Part shown: piece after piece, positions 1-8,573 of the stretch
Position numbering within the stretch: position 1 is the stretch's first letter
Layout: each line of letters starts with the position of its first letter
DNA from: Sphingomonas sp. Leaf242
GTDB lineage: Bacteria > Pseudomonadota > Alphaproteobacteria > Sphingomonadales > Sphingomonadaceae
Direction: 5' to 3'
Length of the DNA stretch: 64,000 nucleotides
NCBI RefSeq assembly: GCF_001422045.1
Contig: NZ_LMLW01000012.1
Coordinates: 62,001-126,000, forward strand
Position numbers and translations under genes: made by a program
Notes under the pieces: generated by a model
Told to the model about the DNA's origin: nothing
Databases searched by the model: none
The model's input: only the letters and a program-made list of their open reading frames with translations

Positions 1-192
1 CCGCCGTTCTCGATACGGCAGGAAATCTTCGACGGTCGGCTCGTGTCGTTGCTGGAACAGCATATCCACGCGTTCGATCAGTTCAGCGTATTGTGGCCAG
101 CCAGTCGCCAGGTCACAGCGCGGTTGCGGGCGTTCATCGACTTCATGACGTCCCGCCTGACACTGGAGCAACCGTCGAACCGATGTCAGTGA
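1..192 (+). CDS. LysR-type regulator, C-terminal end (partial)
   Basis: The frame is open from the first base and stops at 190-192, giving 63 residues. It reads like the end of a LysR substrate-binding domain: a 'GRLVSLLEQH' stretch, then 'VLWPASRQ', then 'RLRAFIDFM' before a short tail, which is the usual C-terminal signature of the family. The DNA-binding N-terminus lies outside the window, so neither target nor ligand can be judged. It runs convergently toward the secreted protein that ends at 227. Confidence 0.75.
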   Translation, partial: PPFSIRQEIFDGRLVSLLEQHIHAFDQFSVLWPASRQVTARLRAFIDFMTSRLTLEQPSNRCQ

Positions 193-226
193 CGGCACGT
201 TTACCGACGCAGTCCCTCGACATCAT

Positions 227-913
227 CTATGGGGCCGTAGCGAAGTCGCGCCTGACCGCGTCGAGCGAGATCGGCGAGGCAGGCAACACGAAGCGCGACG
301 CCGGTATGCGCGCGTGGTCGATCGTGTCGAGCGTCATGCCGAGGAAGACGAGCGGCGCGCCCTTGTCCAGCATACCCTCCATGAAGGCCCACGGGTTTTC
401 GGTGCCGAAAATGCCGTGCATCGTGCCGATCGACGCGGCGAACTGCTTGCGCATCACCGCGGCAAGCGGCACCAGGGTCGGATCGTCGCTGACGACCAGA
501 TAGGGTTCGTCGTCGCCCCCGCTCTTGCCGTCGAAGATCAGGCCATAGGCCACCCCCTTGCGCCCCCGGATGCTGACCGGGCCGCGTGCCACGAGACGCG
601 CGTCGGCCTCGCTCTTGTGCGGCGACGATCGCACATTGGGCTTCACCTGTTCGATCATCGCGGTGGCGACGTCCTCCTGCCGCATGACCGTCGGCCCGGC
701 AGCATTGGTCTCTACGAGATAGTCTCGCCCCGCCCTGGTGAGGAAATAATGGGAAGCGTCGCCGATCGTCACCCGGAAATCGCCCTTGGTGGCGATCTCT
801 ATCGTCATCATTCTGTTGTCGTCGGAACCGACATAGTGCGCCGTCATGTCGGCAAAGGCAGGACCAGCCCATGCCACCGCAATGACGGCCAGAAACGCAA
901 ACCCAAGCTTCAT
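227..913 (-). CDS. Secreted protein of unknown function
   Basis: A 228-residue protein beginning MKLGFAFLAV with a clear Sec signal peptide ending near 'AGPAFA-D'. A longer version starting at 982 is possible, but the 913 start places the signal peptide at the N-terminus and has a purine-rich stretch upstream, so I prefer it. The mature part has a beta-rich start (around 'MTIEIATKGDFRV') and no catalytic motif I recognise. It stands between the LysR fragment and the divergent TonB receptor. Function unknown; probably periplasmic. Confidence 0.7.
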   Translation of the reverse strand: MKLGFAFLAVIAVAWAGPAFADMTAHYVGSDDNRMMTIEIATKGDFRVTIGDASHYFLTRAGRDYLVETNAAGPTVMRQEDVATAMIEQVKPNVRSSPHKSEADARLVARGPVSIRGRKGVAYGLIFDGKSGGDDEPYLVVSDDPTLVPLAAVMRKQFAASIGTMHGIFGTENPWAFMEGMLDKGAPLVFLGMTLDTIDHARIPASRFVLPASPISLDAVRRDFATAP

Positions 914-1003
914 GTCTCGTCCGTTGGTAAAAGGGGAACCGGGTGCACCCCGTAGCACAAGCCGGACCTCTACGCTGGTCACCGCTACCTATCCGAAACA
1001 ATA

Positions 1004-1024
1004 TATGCAACTCATTCGCATTAG
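1004..1024 (+). promoter_or_regulatory. Possible Fur (iron) operator upstream of the TonB receptor
   Basis: The stretch ATGCAACTCATTCGCATTAG partly fits the 7-1-7 inverted Fur core (TGATAAT-N-ATTATCA): TGCAACT and ATTCGCA match 4 and 5 of 7 bases. It lies about 40 bases before the receptor start, where an iron operator would be expected. This is a motif reading only; the match is partial. Confidence 0.45.
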
Positions 1025-1059
1025 CTTAATTGCCGCCGCATCAAAAGGGGTACGCAAGC

Positions 1060-3228
1060 ATGAGGCTTCAAACGACGCGCCGATTTTCGCGCAACGCCGC
1101 ATTAGGGGGACTGACCCTAGCGATACTGGCGCCGCTCCCGGCCCTCGCGCAGGCGATCGAGCAGGCCACCGTTCCGACGGGCGACACCACCGGCGCCGAG
1201 ATCATCGTCCAGGCCAGCCGGTCCGCGGACGGGTATCGGCCGACGGATTCCTACGTCGCATCCGGGGTTGCAGCCGATGTCCTCAACACGCCCCGTTCGA
1301 TCAGCATGGCCAGCCAGCAGGTCCTGCAGGACCGCGGCGTCGTCAATCTCGAACAGGCGATCAAGACGTTGCCGGGCGTCAGCCAGGACAACAGCTTTGG
1401 GGGCACGCAGGACAGCTTCAACATCCGCGGCTTTCGTGTCTATTCCTCGGTCGCCTCGACCAACCCGGGCATCCTGATCGACGGCGTGCGCGGCGCGATG
1501 GCGAGAGGCTTCCAGGCCAATACCGACCGGGTCGAACTGCTCTCCGGCCCCTCGGCGATGCTCTATGGCCGCACCGAGCCCGGCGGCGTCATCAACATCG
1601 TCCGCAAGCAGCCGCTCTATACCGCGTATCGGGCGTTCGAGGGCAATATCGGCAGCTATGGCCAGTACCGCGCGGTCGGCGATCTGTCGGGACCGATCGG
1701 CCAGCTTGCCGGTGGCGAAACCGCCTACCGCCTCGTCGTCGCCGGTGAGAAGCAGGATTATTGGCGCAACGTCGGCCACGACATGCGTAACCTGCTGATC
1801 GCGCCGTCGCTCGGCTGGCGCGGCGACAAGGCGCAGCTGGTGCTCGCCTACGAGTATAACGACAGCACCGCGCCGATGGATCGCGGCACGATCCTGCAGA
1901 ACGGCAAGCCCGTCGCGGTGCCGGCGAAGCGCAGCTTTTCGGAGGATTTCTCGCGCTATCACAGCGTCAGCCATTTCGTCCGCGGCAATCTCGATTACGA
2001 GGCCACCGACTGGCTCACGCTGCGGACCCGCGCGGCGTACATGAACTACCTCACCTCGGACGTTCAGGTGAATGCGTCGCGGCTGAACGCGCAGGGCGAC
2101 CTGACGCGGTTCGTCCTCGCCAATCGTCACGGCCGACAGGAAAACACCTATCTCCAGGAGACGGGCGTCGCGACGTTCGCCACCGGCGCGCTCAAGCATG
2201 AACTGCTGTTCGGCGCGGACTATCGCTACCAGAACCGGCGTCAGGCGGGGCAGGACATGTCCGACATCCGCGGCGGCTTCAACATCTACAATCCCGTCTA
2301 CGGACAGCGTTCCGAGAGCGATGCCGTCGCGCAGCCGAGCGATGGCTCGTTCTTCGTCAACCGCAGCCGCGAATGGGGCGTCTTCGCGCAGGACAGCGTC
2401 ACGCTCGGCCGGCTGACCGCGGCCGCCGGACTGCGCTGGTCGCACATCATGCAGTTCGGTGCGGCGCAAGGCGAGGTCAGCGACGATTCCAGCAAGGGCG
2501 TGTTCCTGCCGAGCGCATCCCTGCTCTACCGTGTGACCGATCGCGTCAGCGTCTATGGCAGCTACAGCACGTCCTACCATCCGAACGCATCGGTGCCCGC
2601 CGCCGGACCGGTCCCCGCCTCGGGACCGTTCGCACCCGAAAAGGGCGAAGGCTGGGAAGCGGGCGCAAAGGCCGAGTTCTTCGGCGGCAAGCTGCTGACG
2701 ACCGCCGCTTTGTTCCGGATCGACAAGACCAACGTGCTCACCACGTCCGACGACGTTACCTCGACCGCGGGCAGCGTGCGCGCGCAGGGCGGCGAGCTGA
2801 CGGTCTCGGGTCAGGTCACGCCGGCGTTCAACCTGACCGCCACCTACACCTATCTCGATGCGAAGGTGCGCGACGATCCGACGCTTAGCGGCAATCGCTT
2901 CGTCAACGTCCCCAACAACAAGGGATCGATCTTCGGCACGTACGAGATCAGGTCGGGTGCGCTCAAGGGACTGGCGGCGGGCTCGGGCGTCACCGCCTCC
3001 AGCCGGATCGCCGTCGACACCGCAAACTCGGCATTCCTGCCCGGCTACGCGACGGTCGATGCAGTGCTGCGCTACCGGGCGCGGCTGGCCAACGGCATAA
3101 TCTACCGCGTCCAGTTGAACGCCCGAAACCTGCTCGATAAAAACTATTATCCCTATGCGAACGGCGTCTACCGGATCGGCGTCGGCGAGCCGCGGACGGT
3201 GATGCTCACCGGCAAGATCGAGTTTTAA
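1060..3228 (+). CDS. TonB-dependent siderophore receptor
   Basis: Outer-membrane receptor of 722 residues. A signal peptide ends near 'LPALAQA'; a plug domain follows ('VLNTPRSISM', 'LEQAIKTLPGV', 'FNIRGF', 'GILIDGVRG', 'VELLSGPSAMLYGRTEPGGVIN'), then a 22-strand-type barrel ending in Phe, the normal outer-membrane C-terminus. The ATG at 1060 is preceded by AAGGGG; an upstream in-frame TTG at 1030 would spoil the signal peptide. The plug resembles ferric hydroxamate (FhuE/FpvA-like) receptors, but the ligand cannot be assigned. The PepSY membrane protein starts 4 bases after the stop, so the two are co-transcribed and probably work together in iron import. Confidence 0.9.
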   Translation: MRLQTTRRFSRNAALGGLTLAILAPLPALAQAIEQATVPTGDTTGAEIIVQASRSADGYRPTDSYVASGVAADVLNTPRSISMASQQVLQDRGVVNLEQAIKTLPGVSQDNSFGGTQDSFNIRGFRVYSSVASTNPGILIDGVRGAMARGFQANTDRVELLSGPSAMLYGRTEPGGVINIVRKQPLYTAYRAFEGNIGSYGQYRAVGDLSGPIGQLAGGETAYRLVVAGEKQDYWRNVGHDMRNLLIAPSLGWRGDKAQLVLAYEYNDSTAPMDRGTILQNGKPVAVPAKRSFSEDFSRYHSVSHFVRGNLDYEATDWLTLRTRAAYMNYLTSDVQVNASRLNAQGDLTRFVLANRHGRQENTYLQETGVATFATGALKHELLFGADYRYQNRRQAGQDMSDIRGGFNIYNPVYGQRSESDAVAQPSDGSFFVNRSREWGVFAQDSVTLGRLTAAAGLRWSHIMQFGAAQGEVSDDSSKGVFLPSASLLYRVTDRVSVYGSYSTSYHPNASVPAAGPVPASGPFAPEKGEGWEAGAKAEFFGGKLLTTAALFRIDKTNVLTTSDDVTSTAGSVRAQGGELTVSGQVTPAFNLTATYTYLDAKVRDDPTLSGNRFVNVPNNKGSIFGTYEIRSGALKGLAAGSGVTASSRIAVDTANSAFLPGYATVDAVLRYRARLANGIIYRVQLNARNLLDKNYYPYANGVYRIGVGEPRTVMLTGKIEF

Positions 3229-3232
3229 CCGC

Positions 3233-4384
3233 GTGGCGGGTCCCGCGCGAGGCCGTCGGATATGGCTCAAGATTCACAAATGGATCGGCCTGAGCTTCGG
3301 ATTTCTGTTCGTGTTCGAAGCCGTGACTGGGTGCATCCTGGTGTTCCAGCACGAGATTTCGGACGCGTTCGATGCGCCCTACGCGGCGGTCGGCGCACCC
3401 GTCGGCGTGGGGGTCGATCGCGCGGTCGCCCTCGCCCGCGCGGCCAATGGCGGCGGCGACCTGGCGCTGGTCGGGTTGCCCGCGTCCAATGCCGATCATG
3501 CCTACCGTGTCCTGATCGCCAGCCAGGACCACACCACTCGCGAGCTCTTCGTCGACCCGAGTTCGGGCCGCGTCGATCGCGACCATCAGCGCCCGGTCGG
3601 GGCGGTGCTCAAGTTCATCTGGACGCTGCACAAGCGGCTCGCCGTCCCGCTGGCCGGGGATCTGCTGATCGCGGTCAGCGGTCTAGTCCTCGTGCTCTCA
3701 ACCGTTTCCGGGCTGGTGCTGTGGTGGCCGAAGCCTGGAAAATGGCGCAAGGCGCTTGCGATCAAGAAGAACGCCACGCTGCCGCGGCTGACCTTCGACC
3801 TGCACCGTGTGCTGGGCGCCGTGCTGGCCGTGATGTGCCTGCTCTGGGGGATCTCGGGGACGTACATGATCCGTCCGTCGTGGATCGTCGGGCTCCTTCC
3901 GATCGATACGCGCCCGCGCAACGAACAGACCGTGCGCACCGCGCCGCCGGCGAAGGCCGAGCCAATCAATACGCACCAGCCGCTAAGCCCAACCGCCATA
4001 GCGCGTCTCGCTAGCCAGGTGCCCGGCACCACCGGGACCTATCTGTTTTCCCCGGAAGACCCGACCGACTGCGCGTGGCAGGTCCGCCTGAGCCGGCCCG
4101 ACGACCGCGTCCGCTACGTCGGGTCCGCAACGGTGACGGTGAACGCCTGCACCGGGACGATCACCGGAATTAACGACGAACGCGGCGACGTCTCCAGCCG
4201 CATCTTCTACTGGCTGCGTCCGCTGCACTCGGGCGAAGCGTTCGGGATCGTCGGCAAGATCGTCGTCCTCATCCTCGGTTTGGCATTCCTCGCCATCGGT
4301 ATCGCCGGCATCTATCTCTGGTGGATACGGCGCGGCGCGCGAAAGTTAAGTGCCAGATCCCGGTCGCGCGCCCGCCGGCTTTGA
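3233..4384 (+). CDS. PepSY-associated TM protein, siderophore-iron reductase-like
   Basis: Inner-membrane protein of 383 residues starting at GTG 3233, four bases after the receptor stop. It has the usual layout of PepSY_TM proteins: an N-terminal helix after 'KIHKWIGLSFGFLFVFEAVTGCILVF', a periplasmic PepSY-like loop, two central helices with conserved His ('LHKRL', 'DLHRVLGAV'), a second loop, and a C-terminal helix ending in 'IYLWWIRRGARK'. Members next to TonB siderophore receptors are thought to reduce ferric-siderophore or assist uptake; that role here is inferred from context. Confidence 0.85.
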   Translation: MAGPARGRRIWLKIHKWIGLSFGFLFVFEAVTGCILVFQHEISDAFDAPYAAVGAPVGVGVDRAVALARAANGGGDLALVGLPASNADHAYRVLIASQDHTTRELFVDPSSGRVDRDHQRPVGAVLKFIWTLHKRLAVPLAGDLLIAVSGLVLVLSTVSGLVLWWPKPGKWRKALAIKKNATLPRLTFDLHRVLGAVLAVMCLLWGISGTYMIRPSWIVGLLPIDTRPRNEQTVRTAPPAKAEPINTHQPLSPTAIARLASQVPGTTGTYLFSPEDPTDCAWQVRLSRPDDRVRYVGSATVTVNACTGTITGINDERGDVSSRIFYWLRPLHSGEAFGIVGKIVVLILGLAFLAIGIAGIYLWWIRRGARKLSARSRSRARRL

Positions 4385-4434
4385 TCGGCAGGAGCGCGCT
4401 CGTGATTGCCGACGGGGTCGTTCCCGCTGGAATT

Positions 4435-5277
4435 TCAGCCTCGACACTGTCCGTCGAACAGCGTCATCGTCCGGCCCCCTACCCACACCTGCGCCTGTTT
4501 GTCCTGTGAGACATCGATCCGTCCGTCGCGGCCGATGCACGAACCTTGCGCGGCGACGTAGCGATCGGTCGCCCGGCCGCTAGCGAACAGCCATTGCCCG
4601 ACCGAAGCGTTGAGGCTGCCACAGACCGGGTCCTCGATCAGCGCGCTGTGTGCATCGCTGAAGATCGCGCGAATCTCGAATTCGGCGTCGCTGCCGGCCG
4701 GGTGCGGACCGACGATGCCGATATCGATGCGGCGGGAGTGATACCGCGCATGGTCGACCGCGAGCACCTCAGCGGCGGAGGCAAGCATCACCGCGATCCA
4801 CCCGGGACCATTGTCGACCCACTGTGCGTCTACGATCGCGGTCCGTTCGATCCGCAGCAGCGCGGCCACTTCCGCGATCTCCGCCTCGGTCGGTGCACCG
4901 CTGCGAACTAGCGGCGGCGCTGCGAATGCGAGCCGACCGTCGTCGCGTTTGACCTCGACGAGCCCGACGCCACACTCCTGCAGGACCACGCCGTCGCGTT
5001 TCGGAATGCCCCCTGCCTCCAGCCACGCGTGACACGTCCCGAGCGTCGGATGTCCGGCAAACGGCAGTTCGCGCGCAAGCGTGAAGATGCGGACGCGGTA
5101 GTCCGCCTGGACGTCGGTCGGTGCCAGCAGGAAGGTGGTTTCCGACAGATTGAGCCAGCGCGTGATCCGCTGCATCTCATCCGTGGAAAGCCCTTCGGCA
5201 TCGGCGATGACCGCTAGCGGATTGCCGGTGAACGGAGCGGTGCCGAACACGTCGACGAGCTTGAAGGGTCGGGTCAT
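4435..5277 (-). CDS. PhzF family epimerase/isomerase
   Basis: 280-residue protein of the PhzF (phenazine biosynthesis-like, diaminopimelate epimerase fold) family. Visible motifs are 'VFGTAPFTGNPLAVI', the catalytic-Glu segment 'NLSETTFL' (Glu46), 'PFAGHPTLGT', and a C-terminal 'EDPVCGSLNASVGQWL' that corresponds to the second-domain active-site loop. The start at 5277 is preceded by GGAG and overlaps the urcA stop (ATGA), so the two genes are translationally coupled. There is no phenazine operon nearby, and most relatives are isomerases of unknown substrate. Confidence 0.85.
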   Translation of the reverse strand: MTRPFKLVDVFGTAPFTGNPLAVIADAEGLSTDEMQRITRWLNLSETTFLLAPTDVQADYRVRIFTLARELPFAGHPTLGTCHAWLEAGGIPKRDGVVLQECGVGLVEVKRDDGRLAFAAPPLVRSGAPTEAEIAEVAALLRIERTAIVDAQWVDNGPGWIAVMLASAAEVLAVDHARYHSRRIDIGIVGPHPAGSDAEFEIRAIFSDAHSALIEDPVCGSLNASVGQWLFASGRATDRYVAAQGSCIGRDGRIDVSQDKQAQVWVGGRTMTLFDGQCRG

Positions 5278-5612
5278 GAGCGGTTCTCCGATGCGTGGTG
5301 GGCCTGCCAGGCTTGCGACAGCAGCGGCGCGTCTACCCGGCGGACCGCACCGTCGACCGCCTCGCGCCAACAGGCACTGGCTTCGACTGCCCTCGTCACT
5401 TCGCGGAGACTGCCACCGGAACCGCCGCAGACCGCCATCGCCGCACGACCGATCCGCTGCAACGCGCGCAGCGCCAAGGTGGGCGTGGTCGCTGACACAT
5501 CGGCACGCGCTACCGTGACGGCATAGCGGGCGGGGCCGACCTTCACCTCCTGCGCCATCACCGGCGTGGACAGTGCGGCAAGGATCGATGCAACGGGAAC
5601 GATAGTCTTCAT
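5274..5612 (-). CDS. UrcA family secreted protein
   Basis: 112-residue small exported protein. A signal peptide (MKTIVPVASILAALSTPVMA-Q) is followed by a short domain with two Cys ('MAVCGGS' and 'EASACWREAVDGAV'), the pattern of the UrcA family common in Sphingomonadales and Caulobacterales. The two Cys probably form a disulfide. It is the first gene of a two-gene unit with the PhzF homologue and is divergent from the MocR regulator, which may control it. Molecular role unknown. Confidence 0.75.
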   Translation of the reverse strand: MKTIVPVASILAALSTPVMAQEVKVGPARYAVTVARADVSATTPTLALRALQRIGRAAMAVCGGSGGSLREVTRAVEASACWREAVDGAVRRVDAPLLSQAWQAHHASENRS

Positions 5613-5713
5613 GATGGCCTCCTGTGCGATGACCGATGCCGAATTGCGGCTGGCCCTGACAGGGACGGATGCGTACGATCGGGCCGAACTGTATTGGTCA
5701 AGAGAACGGTACG

Positions 5714-7111
5714 ATGGCGACGAACATGCAGGACACGCGAACCGGGCAGGTCATGCACGTCATCCGCGATCGGATCGAACGGCGGACACTGATGCCCGGC
5801 TCGCGCCTGCCCTCGGTCCGCGCGATGGCCGAGACGATCGGGTTCTCCAAATCCACCGTGGTCGAGGCGTATGACCGGCTGGCCGCGGATGGCACGATCC
5901 GGTCGCGGCCGGGTTCGGGCTTCTACGTAGCCTCGCCGCTCGCCCCGCTCGCGCTCGACCGGCTGGGTAGCGCGGTAGAGCGCGAGGTCGATCCGTTGTG
6001 GATGCTGCGCCAGTCGCTTGCCAATCAGTCGTCGAGCGAGGGTGGCAAGCGACTGATGCCAGGATGCGGCTGGCTGCCCGACGACTGGCTTGCGGGCGAT
6101 GCGATCCGCAAGGGGCTGCGCGCCGCCGCACGGGATACGGGCGATGGCGCGCTGACCGGCTATGCCTCGCCGCAGGGATCGCTGCCGTTGCGTTCCCTGC
6201 TCGCCAGACGTCTGGCCGCACAGGGCATCGACGCCGCGCCCGACCAGATCCTGCTGACCGACAGTAGCACGCATTCGCTCGATCTCGTCTGCCGCTTCCT
6301 GCTTGAACCCGGCGACACCGTGCTGGTCGACGATCCGTGCTATTTCAACTTCCTCGCTTTGCTACGCGCGCACCGGGTCAAGGTGGTTGGCGCCCCGATG
6401 ACGCCAACGGGGCCGGACGTAGCGGCGTTCGCAGCCGTGCTGGCGGAGCACCGCCCGCGCTTCTACCTGACCAATTCCGCGGTCCATAATCCAACCGGCG
6501 CCACGCTGGCGGCAGCGACCGCGCACAAGCTGCTGAAGCTCGCAGACGCGCATGACCTGGTCGTCGTCGAGGACGACATCTTCGCCGATTTCGAACACAC
6601 GGTCGCACCCAGGCTCGCGGCATTCGATGGGCTCGACCGCGTGATCCGCATCGGCAGCTTCTCGAAGTCGCTCTCCGCGGCCGTCCGCTGCGGCCATATC
6701 GTCGCGCGGCCAGACTGGATCGAGGCGCTTGCCGATCTGCGGATCGCGACATCGATGTCGGGCAACCCGCTGTCGGCCGACCTGCTTCACGGCGTCCTGA
6801 CCGACGGCAGCTATCGTCGGCATGTCGAGACCGTCCGTGCCCGGCTGGCGCGCGCGATGGCGCAGACGGCGAAGCGACTCCGCGCGGTCGGGATCGAACC
6901 GTGGATCGAGCCCGACGCTGGCATCTTCCTCTGGGCGCGGTTACCCGACGAAATGGACGCGGTCGCGCTGGCCCGCGCTGCGCTGGCGGAAGGCATCGTA
7001 CTCGCGCCCGGCAACGTGTTCAGCACCAGTGGCGCGTGGAGCGACTATCTTCGGTTCAACGTATCGATGTGTGACGATGAAGCGCTGTTTGCGTTTCTGG
7101 CGAAGGCGTGA
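5714..7111 (+). CDS. MocR-type regulator (GntR HTH fused to aminotransferase domain)
   Basis: 465-residue transcription factor. The N-terminal winged helix ('GSRLPSVRAMAETIGFSKSTVVEAYDRL', about residues 32-60) is of GntR type; the remainder is a class I aminotransferase fold with the PLP-binding lysine in 'RIGSFSKSLSAAVRCGHI'. I chose ATG 5714, because the upstream 15 codons lack family similarity and would run into the divergent promoter. A short repeat GTACGAT occurs at 5672 and 5710, a spacing that could suit MocR direct-repeat binding. It is divergent from urcA-phzF, its likely target; effector unknown. Confidence 0.88.
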   Translation: MATNMQDTRTGQVMHVIRDRIERRTLMPGSRLPSVRAMAETIGFSKSTVVEAYDRLAADGTIRSRPGSGFYVASPLAPLALDRLGSAVEREVDPLWMLRQSLANQSSSEGGKRLMPGCGWLPDDWLAGDAIRKGLRAAARDTGDGALTGYASPQGSLPLRSLLARRLAAQGIDAAPDQILLTDSSTHSLDLVCRFLLEPGDTVLVDDPCYFNFLALLRAHRVKVVGAPMTPTGPDVAAFAAVLAEHRPRFYLTNSAVHNPTGATLAAATAHKLLKLADAHDLVVVEDDIFADFEHTVAPRLAAFDGLDRVIRIGSFSKSLSAAVRCGHIVARPDWIEALADLRIATSMSGNPLSADLLHGVLTDGSYRRHVETVRARLARAMAQTAKRLRAVGIEPWIEPDAGIFLWARLPDEMDAVALARAALAEGIVLAPGNVFSTSGAWSDYLRFNVSMCDDEALFAFLAKA

Positions 7112-7141
7112 CGCGCTGCCGCCCAAGGCTAGTGATAATTA

Positions 7142-7296
7142 CTATTCACTGACGGGCAGCAGACTGTCGACCATGTGATTGACGAACTCCCGAACCTTGG
7201 CGCAACGGTGGCAACGTCGTGTTCCGTGTGACCCTTCCGGTCGTCCGCGAGGCTTTTCCTCTACCAGTTTTCGGTATTCGTCATGCGATAAACTGA
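7142..7296. pseudogene. Abutting fragments of a LysR regulator and a histidine kinase
   Basis: On the minus strand, 7142-7201 encodes 'AKVREFVNHMVDSLLPVSE' and a stop, which reads like the last residues of a LysR regulator. On the plus strand, 7201-7296 encodes 'RNGGNVVFRVTLPVVREA' and continues to a stop; 'GGNVVFRVTLP' is the usual end of a histidine kinase ATPase domain. Neither has any upstream coding remnant. They look like two gene tails joined by deletion. Both calls rest on fewer than 25 residues. Confidence 0.3.
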
Positions 7297-7654
7297 CCGT
7301 TTTTGATCGCGATCTGACGAGCAAAAACGTGGGGGACATGATCATCGCCAACCTGTCAAATGTCCGTTCCGGCTAGTCGAACCGGCGTCGAGCGTTACGG
7401 TTGCAGAAATGGAGACAAAGAGGACTGCCAACTCCCCGGTAGCGCAGGCGAGTGCCCGACCGATCACGCTTCGGTAGGTATGAGATGCCGGCGCAAGCAC
7501 CCTTCTATGCGGCAGCACCCGCCTCAACGGCACCAGAGCGCGCCGCTGGCCAGGTGAGGGTTGGCGCAGGAACCCGCGGTAAGCGGCATCGGCGACTCGG
7601 GATGCCAGAGGCCCGCCCGCCGCTGGAGGTTCGGCATCTCGGGATCGATCACCG
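7297..7654. other. Non-coding stretch with no recognisable gene
   Basis: I see no reading frame with protein-like composition, no RNA gene and no clear repeat here. Its base composition is less GC-skewed by codon position than its neighbours. It probably is decayed sequence between the LysR/kinase fragments and the broken secreted-protein gene. Confidence 0.4.
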
Positions 7655-8425
7655 CTAGCGTTTTGCCGCCCCATAGCGCGTTGCACTTCGATAGCGCATC
7701 GCCTCCGCATAGCACTTGTCCGGCCCGATCCGGCTCACCGTCATCCAGAAGCCGAATGGCGCATGCTAGGTGCAAGGTCGATGGTGCGCGCGGCCACCGG
7801 CGCCTCGGATCGGGCGGTAGGCACGGCCTGTCCGCCCGATCCCGCGAGCGCGGTTGCGATCCGCGATTTTATCATTTCTGTCGAAAGTCTCCGCCCCGCG
7901 CCACAGTCTTCCGGCAGCGCCAGCACCGCCTTAGCCACCCGGCCCGCCATCCAGATCGCCAACGCACTGCGCCTCGGGATCGTCTACCGCCTTCTGCTTC
8001 AGGTCTTGCGCCTTCGTGGTCACCCCAGGGAACAGCATGTCGGGATCGATCTTGTAGGTACGGATCAGGCGAACCACCCAGGCATAATGGCGTGCGCCTG
8101 TGTCGCAGCTGCTGCTGCCGCCGTCGCTCTCGCCCCACACCTCGCGCCACGGCATCCGTGCTTTCTGGGTAAGGATGGTTCGAAATCCGCCGACTTCGCC
8201 CTGACCCTGAATATAGGCGATTGCTCGCGGTGCGTTACGAAAGACGCGAAAGTCTCTGATGCGGAAGCGCGCCTCCGGCCGCGCGTCACCGTGGTGCAGC
8301 ACCTTCAGAATGGCCCTTCGTTCGGGGCTGCCCGGCGCGGGCGTGACGACGGTGGGCCCGCTTGCAGGTGCCAGGACGAGAGCGAGAAGCAACGTCGCAG
8401 TGTTGACCAGAAGGGAAGAGATCAT
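7655..8425 (-). pseudogene. Decayed gene for a secreted protein
   Basis: A plausible signal peptide starts at 8425 (MISSLLVNTATLLLALVLAP) and the frame continues through 'FRIRDFRVFRNAPRAIAYIQGQG' to a stop at 7931. Protein-like coding then resumes in another frame ('VAKAVLALPEDCGAGRRLST', up to a stop near 7741), and possibly a third ('RIGPDKCYAEAMRYRSATRY', stop at 7655). This pattern suggests at least one frameshift near 7940 and a second near 7750. The family is not recognised; the middle, with spaced Cys, vaguely resembles small secreted LprI-like proteins. The neighbouring gene on the other strand is also frameshifted. Confidence 0.45.
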
Positions 8426-8573
8426 GCTGTCTGCTCGTATCAGACTTCGGGCGGCGGTGGACCGGCCTTGATGCGATCGTGCCGGGGCTTTCGGTCGTGG
8501 CGATCCGTATCGCTCTCCCGGTAGCGATGCCGTACAGCCAAGGCCCCAACTCCTTTTGCTCGACAGGCTTCCC

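Noticed and set aside
4435..5612. Phenazine biosynthesis locus
   Set aside because: Only a PhzF homologue is present; PhzF-like proteins are widespread isomerases unrelated to phenazines.
7342..7710. 122-codon minus-strand frame
   Set aside because: Arg/Ala/Pro-rich composition typical of random GC-rich sequence, no ribosome binding site and no motif.
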